64,000 bases of DNA from Spirosoma telluris (lineage in GTDB: Bacteria > Bacteroidota > Bacteroidia > Cytophagales > Spirosomataceae): assembly GCA_003259005.1 (NCBI GenBank), contig QLII01000001.1, forward strand, positions 7,617,001 to 7,681,000, in the 5' to 3' direction. Below the pieces are notes generated by a model. It did no database searches, was not told the DNA's origin, and saw only the letters and a list, made by a program, of their open reading frames with translations. Within the stretch, counting starts at the first letter, position 1. Each line of letters starts with the position of its first letter. The position numbers and the translations under genes were made by a program. Positions 1 to 7,266 of the stretch are shown piece after piece.

Positions 1-369
1 GTGCGGGATCATTTCGTTGTAGGCATCGCGTGAGCACGTTACTTTAGCGCGTTGTGGGCGATCTTGTTCTTTCCGCCTGCGGCCCAGTTCGAGCGCTGCA
101 ATAACACTAATGGCCTTTGCTTCGCCAATACCCCGAAATTTAGAGAGGTCTTTAATACTTAGCTTGGCTAGGTCGTTGAGATTGTTGTTAACGCTTTTGA
201 GAATAATTTTGGCTACATCCACAGCCGTCAGATCGACCGTACCCGAGTTAATCAAAATGGCGATCAGCTCGGCTTCTGATAGGGCTGCTTTGCCCTTGAG
301 CATAAGTTTTTCGCGCGGGCGGTCTTCTTCGGCCCAACTCTGAATGGTGCCTGAGGTCTGATAAGCCAT
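1..369 (-). CDS. radC: DNA repair protein RadC, N-terminal part (runs off the window)
   Basis: The first 123 residues are present; the C-terminal JAB/MPN metalloprotease-like domain lies beyond position 1. The N-terminus has the usual RadC opening (SWAEEDRPREKLMLKG), then helices with SEAELIAILINSGT, and a helix-hairpin-helix element at about residues 78-95 (FRGIGEAKAISVIAALELGRR), followed by a charged RRRKEQDRPQ stretch. RadC-family proteins carry a helix-hairpin-helix unit and a UPF0758-type MPN domain; their cellular role is not firmly settled despite the DNA-repair name. I chose the ATG at 369 because it gives the family's normal N-terminus. It is followed on the same strand by nothing visible in this window; rpsT lies upstream on the same strand with its own terminator between them. 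Confidence 0.9.
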   Translation of the reverse strand, partial: MAYQTSGTIQSWAEEDRPREKLMLKGKAALSEAELIAILINSGTVDLTAVDVAKIILKSVNNNLNDLAKLSIKDLSKFRGIGEAKAISVIAALELGRRRKEQDRPQRAKVTCSRDAYNEMIPH

Positions 370-416
370 TTGATTAAGTAGGTTACGGGACGATTTTCGT
401 TGACAAATTGCACAAA

Positions 417-445
417 AAAACCTTACCCTCAAAAAGGTAAGGTTT
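417..445 (-). terminator. Rho-independent terminator of rpsT
   Basis: Read on the minus strand, a 10-bp stem (AAACCTTACC / GGTAAGGTTT) with a short loop is followed directly by a run of T. It sits about 100 bases after the rpsT stop and before radC, so it should end the rpsT transcript. Confidence 0.75.
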
Positions 446-542
446 CGTGATGATTATCAGTGAAAGTCGGTTATTGATTCTTAAGTTACTATTCGCGGCA
501 TGACCATCAATAACTTATAACCCAATAACAAGTAACTGCTAC

Positions 543-809
543 TTAAGCCGTTGCAACTTTCAGGCCATTTACCAAACGAGCCAGTTTCGACTTGTTGTTA
601 GAGGCTTTATTCTTATGAATGATGTTGCGTTTAGCAAGTTTGTCTAACGCAGACGAAACCGTCTTGAACAGTTCAACTGCCATGGCGTGATCGGTAGTAA
701 GACGAAGTTTTTTCACCATGTTTCGAGTCGTAACATGCTGATAACGGTTCATGAGCCGCTTCTTGGCACTCGACCGGATTGCTTTTTTTGATGACTTGTG
801 GTTTGCCAT
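543..809 (-). CDS. rpsT: 30S ribosomal protein S20
   Basis: 88-residue basic protein with the family's N-terminus MANHKSSKKAIRSS and helical, lysine/arginine-rich body ending in a hydrophobic LARLVNGLKVATA tail. S20 binds 16S rRNA and helps assemble the small ribosomal subunit. The open frame continues 26 codons further upstream, but MANHKSS is the conserved start and lies just after the predicted promoter, so I place the start at 809. It is flanked by a promoter overlapping the upstream hairpin and by a strong terminator, so it is probably transcribed alone. Confidence 0.95.
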   Translation of the reverse strand: MANHKSSKKAIRSSAKKRLMNRYQHVTTRNMVKKLRLTTDHAMAVELFKTVSSALDKLAKRNIIHKNKASNNKSKLARLVNGLKVATA

Positions 810-847
810 TGGTATATAAATGAGATCGTTGTCGCGATATGAGGGCG

Positions 848-880
848 CAAAAATACGAATTTCGGTTGGAACAACCAATA
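848..880 (-). promoter_or_regulatory. Predicted rpsT promoter (Bacteroidota -7/-33 type)
   Basis: On the minus strand a TATTTTTG box (855 to 848) matches the Bacteroidota -7 consensus TAnnTTTG, with a TTG about 20 bases upstream that could be the -33 element. It is about 40 bases before the rpsT start. The upstream element lies inside the palindrome at 857-896. Confidence 0.45.
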
Positions 881-896
881 GTTCCAACCGAAATTC
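857..896 (-). terminator. Hairpin after the Dabb gene
   Basis: Perfect 16-bp inverted repeat (857-872 with 881-896) with an 8-base loop, starting 17 bases after the stop of the minus-strand Dabb gene. The following minus-strand bases are T-rich (GTATTTTTG), so it can act as a terminator although the T tract is weak and doubles as the rpsT -7 box. Confidence 0.55.
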
Positions 897-912
897 TTTC
901 TAATTGCCTCTC

Positions 913-1311
913 TTAGGGGCGAATGTCAGCGTTGACAATCAGGGTTTTTTCCCAAATTCCTTTGTTCTGCGCAACGAATTGTTTGTAAGCCGCACTGTTC
1001 TCAAATGTTTTTATATCAGCTTCACTCTGAAACGTAAGATAATGTACAACGTCATAATCAGCAACCGCCTGATTTGGCAAAATTGTCTTGCCAGACGTAT
1101 AATTAACGACCTGTGGAATTTCATGCTTTAGGGACGCAAAACCATTCATATGCTGCTCAACTGCTGCACTTTCGACCCCTTTTTTGAATTTAACACACAC
1201 AACCTGCTGTTTTTGAGCTTTTCTAGCAGGTGAGTAGGCTCCGTAGATTGTTAATGCAAAAGCACACATCAACACAATAATGAGGGTATATCCTCTTGAT
1301 TTGGCATTCAT
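913..1311 (-). CDS. Secreted Dabb (stress-responsive alpha/beta barrel) domain protein
   Basis: 132 residues. An N-terminal hydrophobic segment (YTLIIVLMCAFALTIYGAY) looks like a signal peptide or anchor. The rest resembles the Dabb fold: an opening beta strand VVCVKFKKGV, a helix with EQHMNGFASLKHEIPQVVNYTSGK, a strand YDVVHYLTFQSEADIKTFENSAAYKQFV and a closing strand. Dabb proteins are small ferredoxin-like dimers; a few are enzymes but most have no known reaction, and none can be assigned here. The frame is open for 16 codons further upstream; I prefer the ATG at 1311 because it puts the basic residues immediately before the hydrophobic stretch. Single gene, with a hairpin right after it. 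Confidence 0.7.
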   Translation of the reverse strand: MNAKSRGYTLIIVLMCAFALTIYGAYSPARKAQKQQVVCVKFKKGVESAAVEQHMNGFASLKHEIPQVVNYTSGKTILPNQAVADYDVVHYLTFQSEADIKTFENSAAYKQFVAQNKGIWEKTLIVNADIRP

Positions 1312-1402
1312 GATTGTTCGAGTTTTATTTATTTTTCGAAATATTATTCTGAATAACATGGTCGTTTAATTGAATAGTTAAGTATTTTCCACTTAAAGTA
1401 CC

Positions 1403-2473
1403 ATGTTTTGTCAAATGTACAATTGTTTTATTTGGTTGTTAGTTTCTGCCAGTATTTTTTTTGGAAGTTTAGTGAACGGCGGCCCCCTGGAGTTTGGAAA
1501 ACTAGCTGAAAAGGGCTCGGATTGGAGCCACTCAACCGAGTTTAAGACAAGCAGGAACCACCCAGCCTGGGGCTTCTATGCTCATCAGCAGATTAATCGG
1601 CTCGCCGTATTTACATTGCCGGTAGAGATGATGCCATTTTTCAAAAAACACATTAATTTTTTGGCTGATAATGCGGTTAACCCCGACAAACGTCGGTATG
1701 CAGTTGTTGGCGAAGCGCCACGGCATTTCATTGACCTCGATGCCTACCCTGATACATCGACAGTTACCCTTCCGCGCTATTATAAGGAAGCTACAGACCG
1801 GTATGGAGCCGATACGCTGGCCTTACACGGTTTGGTACCCTGGCAAATTCAGCTAACAAAGTATCAATTAACTGAGGCTTTCAAGCAACGAGACGTTCGG
1901 CGGATTCTGCGTGTAGCTGCCGATTTGGGTCATTATATTGCCGATGCCAATGTTCCGCTGCACACTACGCATAATTACAATGGTCAGTTAACCAACCAGC
2001 AGGGAATTCACGGCTTTTGGGAATCGCGACTGCCCGAATTATTTAGTACAGACTACGATTTTCTGACGGGGCAGGCCGAATACGTTTATTCGCCCCAGAA
2101 AGTAGCCTGGCGAGCCGTATTCAACGCGAATGCTGCGCTGGATTCGGTATTACGTTTCGAGCGGAAACTAACGGAAGAAGTGGGAGAAACCCGAAAATTT
2201 GGCTTCGAAGAGCGAAATGGTATCACGACCAAAGTTTATTCGGCCGATTTCGCTCAACGGTATCATGAACGACTGAGTGGGCAGGTCGAGCGCCAGATGC
2301 GGGCATCCGTCAAAATGGTTGGGGACTTTTGGTACACCTGTTGGGTCGATGCAGGCCAGCCTGATTTACGGGCTTTGGCAAAATACCAGCTTACGGAAGA
2401 AGAACAAAAAGAGGAAGCTGACGAAAAGAAGAGTTGGTTGAAGCGGCTGTTTTCGGCCAGGGAGGAGAATTGA
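1403..2473 (+). CDS. Zinc-dependent phospholipase C / S1-P1 nuclease-like secreted protein
   Basis: 356 residues with an N-terminal signal peptide (FIWLLVSASIFFGSLVNG). The mature part opens with WGFYAHQQINRLAVFTLP, followed by RRYAVVGEAPRHFIDLDAY, LRVAADLGHYIADANVPLHTTHNYNG and HGFWESRLPELF. The conserved Trp near the mature start and the spaced His/Asp residues (AH, RHFIDLD, LGHYIADANVPLH) are the metal ligands of the zinc-dependent phospholipase C / S1-P1 nuclease superfamily. The C-terminus is charged and low in complexity (EEEQKEEADEKKSW). The substrate (phospholipid or nucleic acid) cannot be decided from sequence. The stop codon lies inside a GC-rich hairpin shared with the convergent isomerase gene. 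Confidence 0.8.
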   Translation: MFCQMYNCFIWLLVSASIFFGSLVNGGPLEFGKLAEKGSDWSHSTEFKTSRNHPAWGFYAHQQINRLAVFTLPVEMMPFFKKHINFLADNAVNPDKRRYAVVGEAPRHFIDLDAYPDTSTVTLPRYYKEATDRYGADTLALHGLVPWQIQLTKYQLTEAFKQRDVRRILRVAADLGHYIADANVPLHTTHNYNGQLTNQQGIHGFWESRLPELFSTDYDFLTGQAEYVYSPQKVAWRAVFNANAALDSVLRFERKLTEEVGETRKFGFEERNGITTKVYSADFAQRYHERLSGQVERQMRASVKMVGDFWYTCWVDAGQPDLRALAKYQLTEEEQKEEADEKKSWLKRLFSAREEN

Positions 2474-2497
2474 CCGCGCGGGCAGCCCGCGCGGTCA
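2471..2497. terminator. GC-rich bidirectional hairpin between convergent genes
   Basis: Perfect 12-bp stem (TGACCGCGCGGG / CCCGCGCGGTCA) with a 3-base loop. It contains the stop codon of the upstream plus-strand gene and ends 7 bases from the stop of the minus-strand gene. There is no long T tract on either strand. Confidence 0.55.
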
Positions 2498-2503
2498 GAA
2501 GCT

Positions 2504-3373
2504 TTAAACCGATAACTTCTTCATATACTCCGCATCGTTTTTCATGCTCAATAGCGACGATTCAGGGTATTGCTCCTGCTCTACCAGGAAATACTTGATG
2601 CCGCTGTTCATGGCCACACGCAAAGTCTTTTTGAAATCTACATTTCCTTTGCCAAGGTCGTTCTGGACGGGCTTGCCATCTTTTACGGTATAGTCTTTCA
2701 CATGGCAAAGTTCATAGCGTTTGCCGTATTTTTTGAGGTGCTCTTCTGTATTTACCCCAGCCACATCAATCCAGCATAGATCCAGTTCAAACATGACATA
2801 TTTAGGATCGGTGTTGTCCAGCAGGAATTCTTGTGGAAGTTTTCCGTCGAGGGGGCGGAATGAATAGTCATGATTGTGGTAACCAAATTTTAGGCCCGCT
2901 TTTTTGACCTCTTCGCCAACGGTGTTGAATTGGTCAGCCACTTTCTTCCAGTCATCCCACGTTTTTTGTGGACCATAGAAAGGGCAGAGCAGATAAGTTA
3001 ATCCGGCATCATGCGCCATTTCGATACTTTTCTTGAGCTGATCCGGCTTATCGACCTCGCCCCGGTAGTTAAAGTGGGTACTTACCATCTTCACGCCCAG
3101 GCCATCGAGAAATGATTTGATTTCTCTAGGCTCCATACCCCACAAAAAGCCTTGTGGGCCACCGTAACTCTCAAATTGTTTATACCCCATTTGAGCTAAT
3201 TGGGTCATGACACCTTTAGGATCTTTCGGCATGGCATCACGAACACTGTAGAGCTGAGCACCAAATGGATTGATGGGCTTGGCAAACGCATTCGCGAGTA
3301 AGTCCGATTGGCTAAGGGCAAAGGCTCCGGCGGTAAGCAGACCGGATTGTTTAAGAAAACTACGTCGTTGCAT
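2504..3373 (-). CDS. Sugar phosphate isomerase/epimerase-like protein, Tat-exported
   Basis: 289 residues. The N-terminus MQRRSFLKQSGLLTAGAFALS is a twin-arginine signal. The mature part is a xylose-isomerase-like TIM barrel: FGAQLYSVRDAMPKDPKGVMTQLAQMGYKQFE, then VSTHFNY, FGYHNHDYSF, MFELDLCWIDVAG, YELCHVKDYTVKDGK and a late Glu in FLVEQEQY. The conserved His, Glu and Asp residues (HNHD, ELD, HVKD, EQE) are those that bind the metal in this superfamily. Members interconvert sugars or inositol derivatives; the substrate is not clear. The ATG at 3373 gives a canonical Tat start. Its promoter region is almost filled by a 40-bp-arm palindrome shared with divergent rlmI. Confidence 0.85.
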   Translation of the reverse strand: MQRRSFLKQSGLLTAGAFALSQSDLLANAFAKPINPFGAQLYSVRDAMPKDPKGVMTQLAQMGYKQFESYGGPQGFLWGMEPREIKSFLDGLGVKMVSTHFNYRGEVDKPDQLKKSIEMAHDAGLTYLLCPFYGPQKTWDDWKKVADQFNTVGEEVKKAGLKFGYHNHDYSFRPLDGKLPQEFLLDNTDPKYVMFELDLCWIDVAGVNTEEHLKKYGKRYELCHVKDYTVKDGKPVQNDLGKGNVDFKKTLRVAMNSGIKYFLVEQEQYPESSLLSMKNDAEYMKKLSV

Positions 3374-3392
3374 AGGTAAAAAGAGTTTTTGT

Positions 3393-3480
3393 AAAAGTAG
3401 TGAAGAATGAAGAGTGATGAGTGAAGAATATTAGTTGGTAAATATTCTTCACTCATCACTCTTCATTCTTCACTACTTTT
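3393..3480. repeat. Long perfect palindrome in the divergent rlmI/isomerase interval
   Basis: The 40-base arms (3393-3432 and 3441-3480) are perfectly complementary around an 8-base spacer. The arms are built from variants of the word GTGAAGAATGAAGAG. It fills 88 of the 126 bases between two divergently transcribed starts, so it is not a terminator for either gene. Confidence 0.9.
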
Positions 3481-3499
3481 GCGGACTTTTTAGATACGA

Positions 3500-4705
3500 A
3501 TGACATTTTCCAAATTATATCTACAGGCAGGGCGCGACGAAGCTGTTCGGCGTTTCCACCCCTGGGTGTTTTCACGGGCCATTAGCCGCTATGAAGGTAA
3601 CCTGAACGACGGCGACGTAGTGGAAGTCTTTGATAATAAAAACCGGTATCTCGCTACGGGCCACTACCACGATGGGAGTATTGCTGTACGGATCTTCTCC
3701 TTTGGCGCAACGGCAGGTGGCCCTGTTGTACCTGATTTACCCTACTGGACCCAGAAACTGGCTCATATTCGCAGTATACGGCAAGTTATTGTTACAGGAG
3801 AAACAAACTGCTATCGATTGGTTCATGGCGAAGGTGATGGCTGCACAGGACTGATTATCGATATGTATAATGGCGTTGCCGTGGTGCAGGCCCACTCCAT
3901 TGGGATGCACCGCGAACGAGACATTATTGCCGAGGCACTAAGGGCTGTTTTTGGGAATGAACTAACGGCTGTATACGATAAAAGTGCCGATACACTGCCT
4001 GACGAATATGGCGCCACCGTCACGAATGGCTATCTCTTTGGCCGTACCCCGGTACCGCATCCGGTGCAGGAGAACGGAAATACATTTCTGGTAGACTGGA
4101 TTACGGGTCAGAAAACGGGCTTTTTTCTTGACCAACGCGATAATCGCGCGTTGCTGGCCCAATATGCTCAAGGCAAGGACGTCCTGAATGCGTTCTGCTA
4201 CTCCGGTGGATTTTCGGTGTATGCACTTAAGGCGGGTGCCAATTTGGTTCATTCGGTCGATGTTTCGCAGAAAGCGATTGGGTTAACGAACCAGAACATA
4301 ACGGCGAACTTTGGTGAGGCTGACACCCGGCATGAGGCTCACGAGGCTTATGCTGAAGATGTGATGCATTACCTAAAGGCGCATGATCATAAATACGATG
4401 TCGTGGTTCTGGACCCGCCTGCTTTTGCCAAAAGCCTGTCAGCAAGGCATAGAGCGGTTCAGGGCTATAAACGCCTGAATGCAGAAGGGTTTCGTCGGGT
4501 AGCCAAAGGAGGGCTTTTGTTTACGTTTTCGTGTTCGCAGGTGGTGGATCGGGAGCTGTTTTATAATACGATTGTAGCTGCCGCTATTGAAGCCGGGCGT
4601 CAGGTACGGGTTTTGCATCACCTGAGCCAGCCTGCTGATCACCCGGTTAGTTTGTTTCACCCCGAAGGAGGCTATCTAAAAGGGCTTGTACTTTGGGTGG
4701 AATAG
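3500..4705 (+). CDS. rlmI: 23S rRNA m5C methyltransferase, RlmI type
   Basis: 401 residues. An N-terminal PUA domain (about 1-75: LQAGRDEAVRRFHPWVFSRAI, DGDVVEVFDNKNRYLATGHYH) is followed by a central EEHEE-like region and a Rossmann methyltransferase. Motif I is NAFCYSGGFSVYALKAGA, the ribose-binding acid is in VHSVDVSQKAI, motif IV is VVLDPPAFAKS, and the catalytic cysteine is in the FTFSCSQVV segment. This layout is that of RlmI (YccW), which makes m5C1962 in 23S rRNA from S-adenosylmethionine. The start 20 bases after the palindrome gives the full PUA domain. The exact position modified is inferred from the family. Confidence 0.87.
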   Translation: MTFSKLYLQAGRDEAVRRFHPWVFSRAISRYEGNLNDGDVVEVFDNKNRYLATGHYHDGSIAVRIFSFGATAGGPVVPDLPYWTQKLAHIRSIRQVIVTGETNCYRLVHGEGDGCTGLIIDMYNGVAVVQAHSIGMHRERDIIAEALRAVFGNELTAVYDKSADTLPDEYGATVTNGYLFGRTPVPHPVQENGNTFLVDWITGQKTGFFLDQRDNRALLAQYAQGKDVLNAFCYSGGFSVYALKAGANLVHSVDVSQKAIGLTNQNITANFGEADTRHEAHEAYAEDVMHYLKAHDHKYDVVVLDPPAFAKSLSARHRAVQGYKRLNAEGFRRVAKGGLLFTFSCSQVVDRELFYNTIVAAAIEAGRQVRVLHHLSQPADHPVSLFHPEGGYLKGLVLWVE

Positions 4706-4817
4706 GAGGGAGGAAAGGAGGAGGGGGAAGAGAAGGAGGATGGGTAAAATGATGTAAGAATTTGGCCTTTCTGCCTTTTCCCTTTCTTCCCCTTCCTCCA
4801 TCTCTTCCTTTTTCCTA
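4703..4817. repeat. Purine-arm imperfect palindrome after rlmI
   Basis: About 45 bases of almost pure purine (G/A words such as GGAGGGAGGAAAGGAGG) are followed, after about 25 bases, by a pyrimidine-rich stretch that is its imperfect reverse complement. It begins at the rlmI stop. The same purine/pyrimidine design recurs at 6728-6816 and 30911-31020. Confidence 0.75.
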
Positions 4818-4861
4818 TTCAGAAAGATACAACCTTACTTGCTTTACACTAATTTTGACTC

Positions 4862-4925
4862 TCAACTGGAGTGCTAGCCCAGTGGCGTGCCAACCCAGCG
4901 GAGTGTCGACCCAACGGAATGCCGG
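4862..4925. repeat. Four degenerate 16-bp tandem repeats upstream of the PDH E2 gene
   Basis: Four head-to-tail units at 4862-4877, 4878-4893, 4894-4909 and 4910-4925 share the pattern YCCARYGGMRTGYYRR (for example CCCAGCGGAGTGTCGA and CCCAACGGAATGCCGG). The last three begin CCCA. They end 64 bases before the E2 start codon. Confidence 0.7.
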
Positions 4926-4989
4926 TATGGTCTGCCGTTGTGGGCCCGGTCGATCTTTTCGTATAACCCGATTACATATATAGCTAATT

Positions 4990-6723
4990 ATGGCTGAATT
5001 AATCAGAATGCCCAAGATGAGCGACACAATGACCGAAGGCGTCATTGCGGAGTGGCACAAAAAGGTGGGCGATAAAGTAAAATCCGGCGACGTTCTGGCC
5101 GAAGTCGAAACCGATAAAGCGACCATGGACCTGGAGTCCTACGAAGAGGGTACACTCCTTTACATCGGTGTCGAAAAAGGCGCTTCAGTGCCCGTAGATG
5201 GCGTTCTGGCTATTATTGGAGCCGATGGTGAAGATTATAAAGCGTTGCTGAATGGTTCAACCGGTGGAAGCCAAGAGGCTCCTGCTCCTAAACTGGAAAC
5301 CGCCCCGGCTCCAGCGGCCAGTGATAGTACGCAAGTCGCCACAAAGTTGCCTGAACCGAAAGCTGTTTCGGCAGCTCCAGCGGAGAAAGTCAATGCGTCG
5401 ATTATCCGGATGCCGAAGATGAGCGACACGATGACCGAAGGCACTATCGTGGCCTGGCATAAAAAAGAAGGGGATACCGTAAAATCGGGTGATGTGCTGG
5501 CTGAAGTCGAAACCGACAAAGCGACCATGGATCTTGAAGCTTATGAAGAAGGTACACTGCTTTATATTGGGGTAAAAGAAGGTTCAGCCGTAGCTGTCGA
5601 CGATATCATTGCCGTTGTTGGTGAAAAAGGTGCCAACTTTAAAGTACTGCTGGATGGCAGTGCTGGCCAACAGGCTGCTACCGGCGAAGGCGGCAGCGCC
5701 ACCGCCCAGCAAAATCCACAGGCAGGTGTTCCTGCTAGTGCCGATACGGATTTATCCTATGCAGGTGGTGCCGGTGATGTTTCCGAATCGAATGGTCGGG
5801 TTAAAGCCTCCCCATTAGCGAAACGGATTGCTGAAGATAAAGGAATTAACCTCGCTCAGGTTCATGGCACGGGTCCCGAAGGACGTATTGTAAAAAGCGA
5901 TGTTGAATCGTTCGTTCCTGGTAAGGCTGCGCCAGCGGCTCAACCGGCTGCTCCTGTTGCGCAACCAACGGCTGCCCCAACACCGGCTGCTCAGCCATCT
6001 GCTCCTGCTCCCGTACCTACGCCAGCAGCAACATCCGTTGGGGGCGACTATGAGGATATTCCAGTTAGTCAGATGCGGAAGACGATTGCCCGCCGGTTGA
6101 GCGAGAGTCTGTTCACGGCTCCGCACTTCTACCTAACCATGGAAATCAACATGGATAAGGCAATGGCGTTACGTGGCACAGTTAATGGTCTCAGCCCGGT
6201 GAAGGTTTCCTTTAACGATTTCGTGATCAAAGCTGCTGCGCTGGCCTTGAAACAACATCCAAATGTCAACTCATCCTGGCTTGGCGACAAAATCCGTAAA
6301 TATAAGTATGTGAATATCGGTGTGGCTGTAGCCGTCGATGAAGGCTTACTAGTACCCGTTGTTCGGAATGCCGATCAGAAAACACTATCGACTATTTCGG
6401 GTGAAGTAAAAGATCTGGCTGGTAAAGCGAAAGATAAAAAACTCCAGCCGAAAGATTGGGAGGGCAGCACGTTCTCGATCTCGAACCTGGGTATGTTCGG
6501 AATTGATGAATTTACGGCCATCATCAACCCACCCGATTCCTGCATACTTGCCGTTGGTGCGATTAAGCAAACGGTTAAGTTTGAGGGTGATGTAGCCATG
6601 CCGACCAATGTTATGAAAGTAACCTTATCCTGCGACCACCGCGTGGTCGATGGGGCTACGGGGGCAGCTTTCCTGCAAACCGTTAAGCAACTGCTCGAAG
6701 ATCCAATGCGGATGTTGGTATAA
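4990..6723 (+). CDS. pdhC: Pyruvate dehydrogenase complex dihydrolipoyl acetyltransferase (E2)
   Basis: 577 residues. There are two lipoyl domains (about 1-80 and 136-215), each with the lipoylated lysine in EVETDKATMDLE. They are so alike at DNA level (shared blocks around ATGAGCGACAC and ACCGACAAAGCGACCATGG) that a fairly recent internal duplication is likely. Next come an Ala/Pro linker, the E3-binding domain (VKASPLAKRIAEDKGINL...HGTGPEGRIVKSDV), a second Ala/Pro/Gln linker and the catalytic core starting near ISQMRKTIARRL-type sequence (here VSQMRKTIARRLSESLFTAPHFYLT) and ending with the active-site SCDHRVVDGATGA. E2 moves the acetyl group from lipoamide to CoA. The E1 and E3 genes are not in this window. 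The catalytic His and Asp of HRVVDG are intact. Confidence 0.93.
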   Translation: MAELIRMPKMSDTMTEGVIAEWHKKVGDKVKSGDVLAEVETDKATMDLESYEEGTLLYIGVEKGASVPVDGVLAIIGADGEDYKALLNGSTGGSQEAPAPKLETAPAPAASDSTQVATKLPEPKAVSAAPAEKVNASIIRMPKMSDTMTEGTIVAWHKKEGDTVKSGDVLAEVETDKATMDLEAYEEGTLLYIGVKEGSAVAVDDIIAVVGEKGANFKVLLDGSAGQQAATGEGGSATAQQNPQAGVPASADTDLSYAGGAGDVSESNGRVKASPLAKRIAEDKGINLAQVHGTGPEGRIVKSDVESFVPGKAAPAAQPAAPVAQPTAAPTPAAQPSAPAPVPTPAATSVGGDYEDIPVSQMRKTIARRLSESLFTAPHFYLTMEINMDKAMALRGTVNGLSPVKVSFNDFVIKAAALALKQHPNVNSSWLGDKIRKYKYVNIGVAVAVDEGLLVPVVRNADQKTLSTISGEVKDLAGKAKDKKLQPKDWEGSTFSISNLGMFGIDEFTAIINPPDSCILAVGAIKQTVKFEGDVAMPTNVMKVTLSCDHRVVDGATGAAFLQTVKQLLEDPMRMLV

Positions 6724-6727
6724 AATA

Positions 6728-6816
6728 GGAGAAAAGGGAGGAGGGGGAGTAAAGGGACGAAAGGTGAATATACAACATCCCTTTCGTCCCTTTACTCCCC
6801 CTCCTCCCTTTTCTCC
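6728..6816. repeat. Perfect 37-bp-arm purine/pyrimidine palindrome
   Basis: Arms 6728-6764 and 6780-6816 are exactly complementary over 37 bases with a 15-base spacer. The left arm is almost all purine. It separates the convergent E2 and thioredoxin genes and could stop transcription from both sides, but has no T tract. Confidence 0.9.
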
Positions 6817-6825
6817 CTCTAAAAA

Positions 6826-7170
6826 TTAGATGGTAGCGGGCTCCATAGCGGCTACCAGCTTTTGTTCCAATACACCTTTAGAGGTAGCACCAATCACTTT
6901 ATCGACTAGTTGGCCATTTTTAAACACCATCAGCGTTGGAATGCTACGGATACCAAATTTAGCGGGAGTCTGAGAGTTCTGGTCAACATCCATTTTAGCG
7001 ACAATCGCTTTTCCTTCATATTCGCCGGCGAGTTGCTCAACGATTGGACCGACCATGCGACAAGGGCCACACCATTCTGCCCAGAAATCGACTAAAACGG
7101 GTTTGTCAGAATTTATAAGTTCGCTGAAATTAGCGTCGGTTGCTTCTACGGCATTTGATCCTGCTGCCAT
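6826..7170 (-). CDS. trxA: Thioredoxin
   Basis: 114 residues from the ATG at 7170. Sequence shows the thioredoxin fold with the redox motif FWAEWCGPCRM, the cis-proline region IRSIPTLMVFKNG, and the buried Asp/Lys pair typical of thioredoxins (VLVDFWAEW and VAKMDVD). It reduces disulfides in the cytoplasm using electrons from thioredoxin reductase. The frame is open 14 codons further to 7212 (MSMKQVQLNKLISI), but that extension is not part of the normal fold, so the shorter start is preferred; no signal peptide is evident in the short form. A palindrome lies just downstream. Confidence 0.9.
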   Translation of the reverse strand: MAAGSNAVEATDANFSELINSDKPVLVDFWAEWCGPCRMVGPIVEQLAGEYEGKAIVAKMDVDQNSQTPAKFGIRSIPTLMVFKNGQLVDKVIGATSKGVLEQKLVAAMEPATI

Positions 7171-7266
7171 GATTGAAATGAGTTTATTAAGTTGAACTTG
7201 TTTCATGGACATAAACCGTTTTCATAGCGATTAGTTCCGACTTCCATCCTACCTCACTCGTCGGCT

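Noticed and set aside
4815-5528. Two minus-strand frames beginning MVALSVSTSA opposite the E2 gene
   Set aside because: They mirror the two near-identical lipoyl domains; the similarity between them comes from the duplicated coding sequence, not from genes.
4990-5640. Near-identical DNA blocks resembling a direct repeat or array
   Set aside because: These are the two lipoyl domains of the E2 protein; the spacing and frame are protein-driven, not a CRISPR or mobile repeat.
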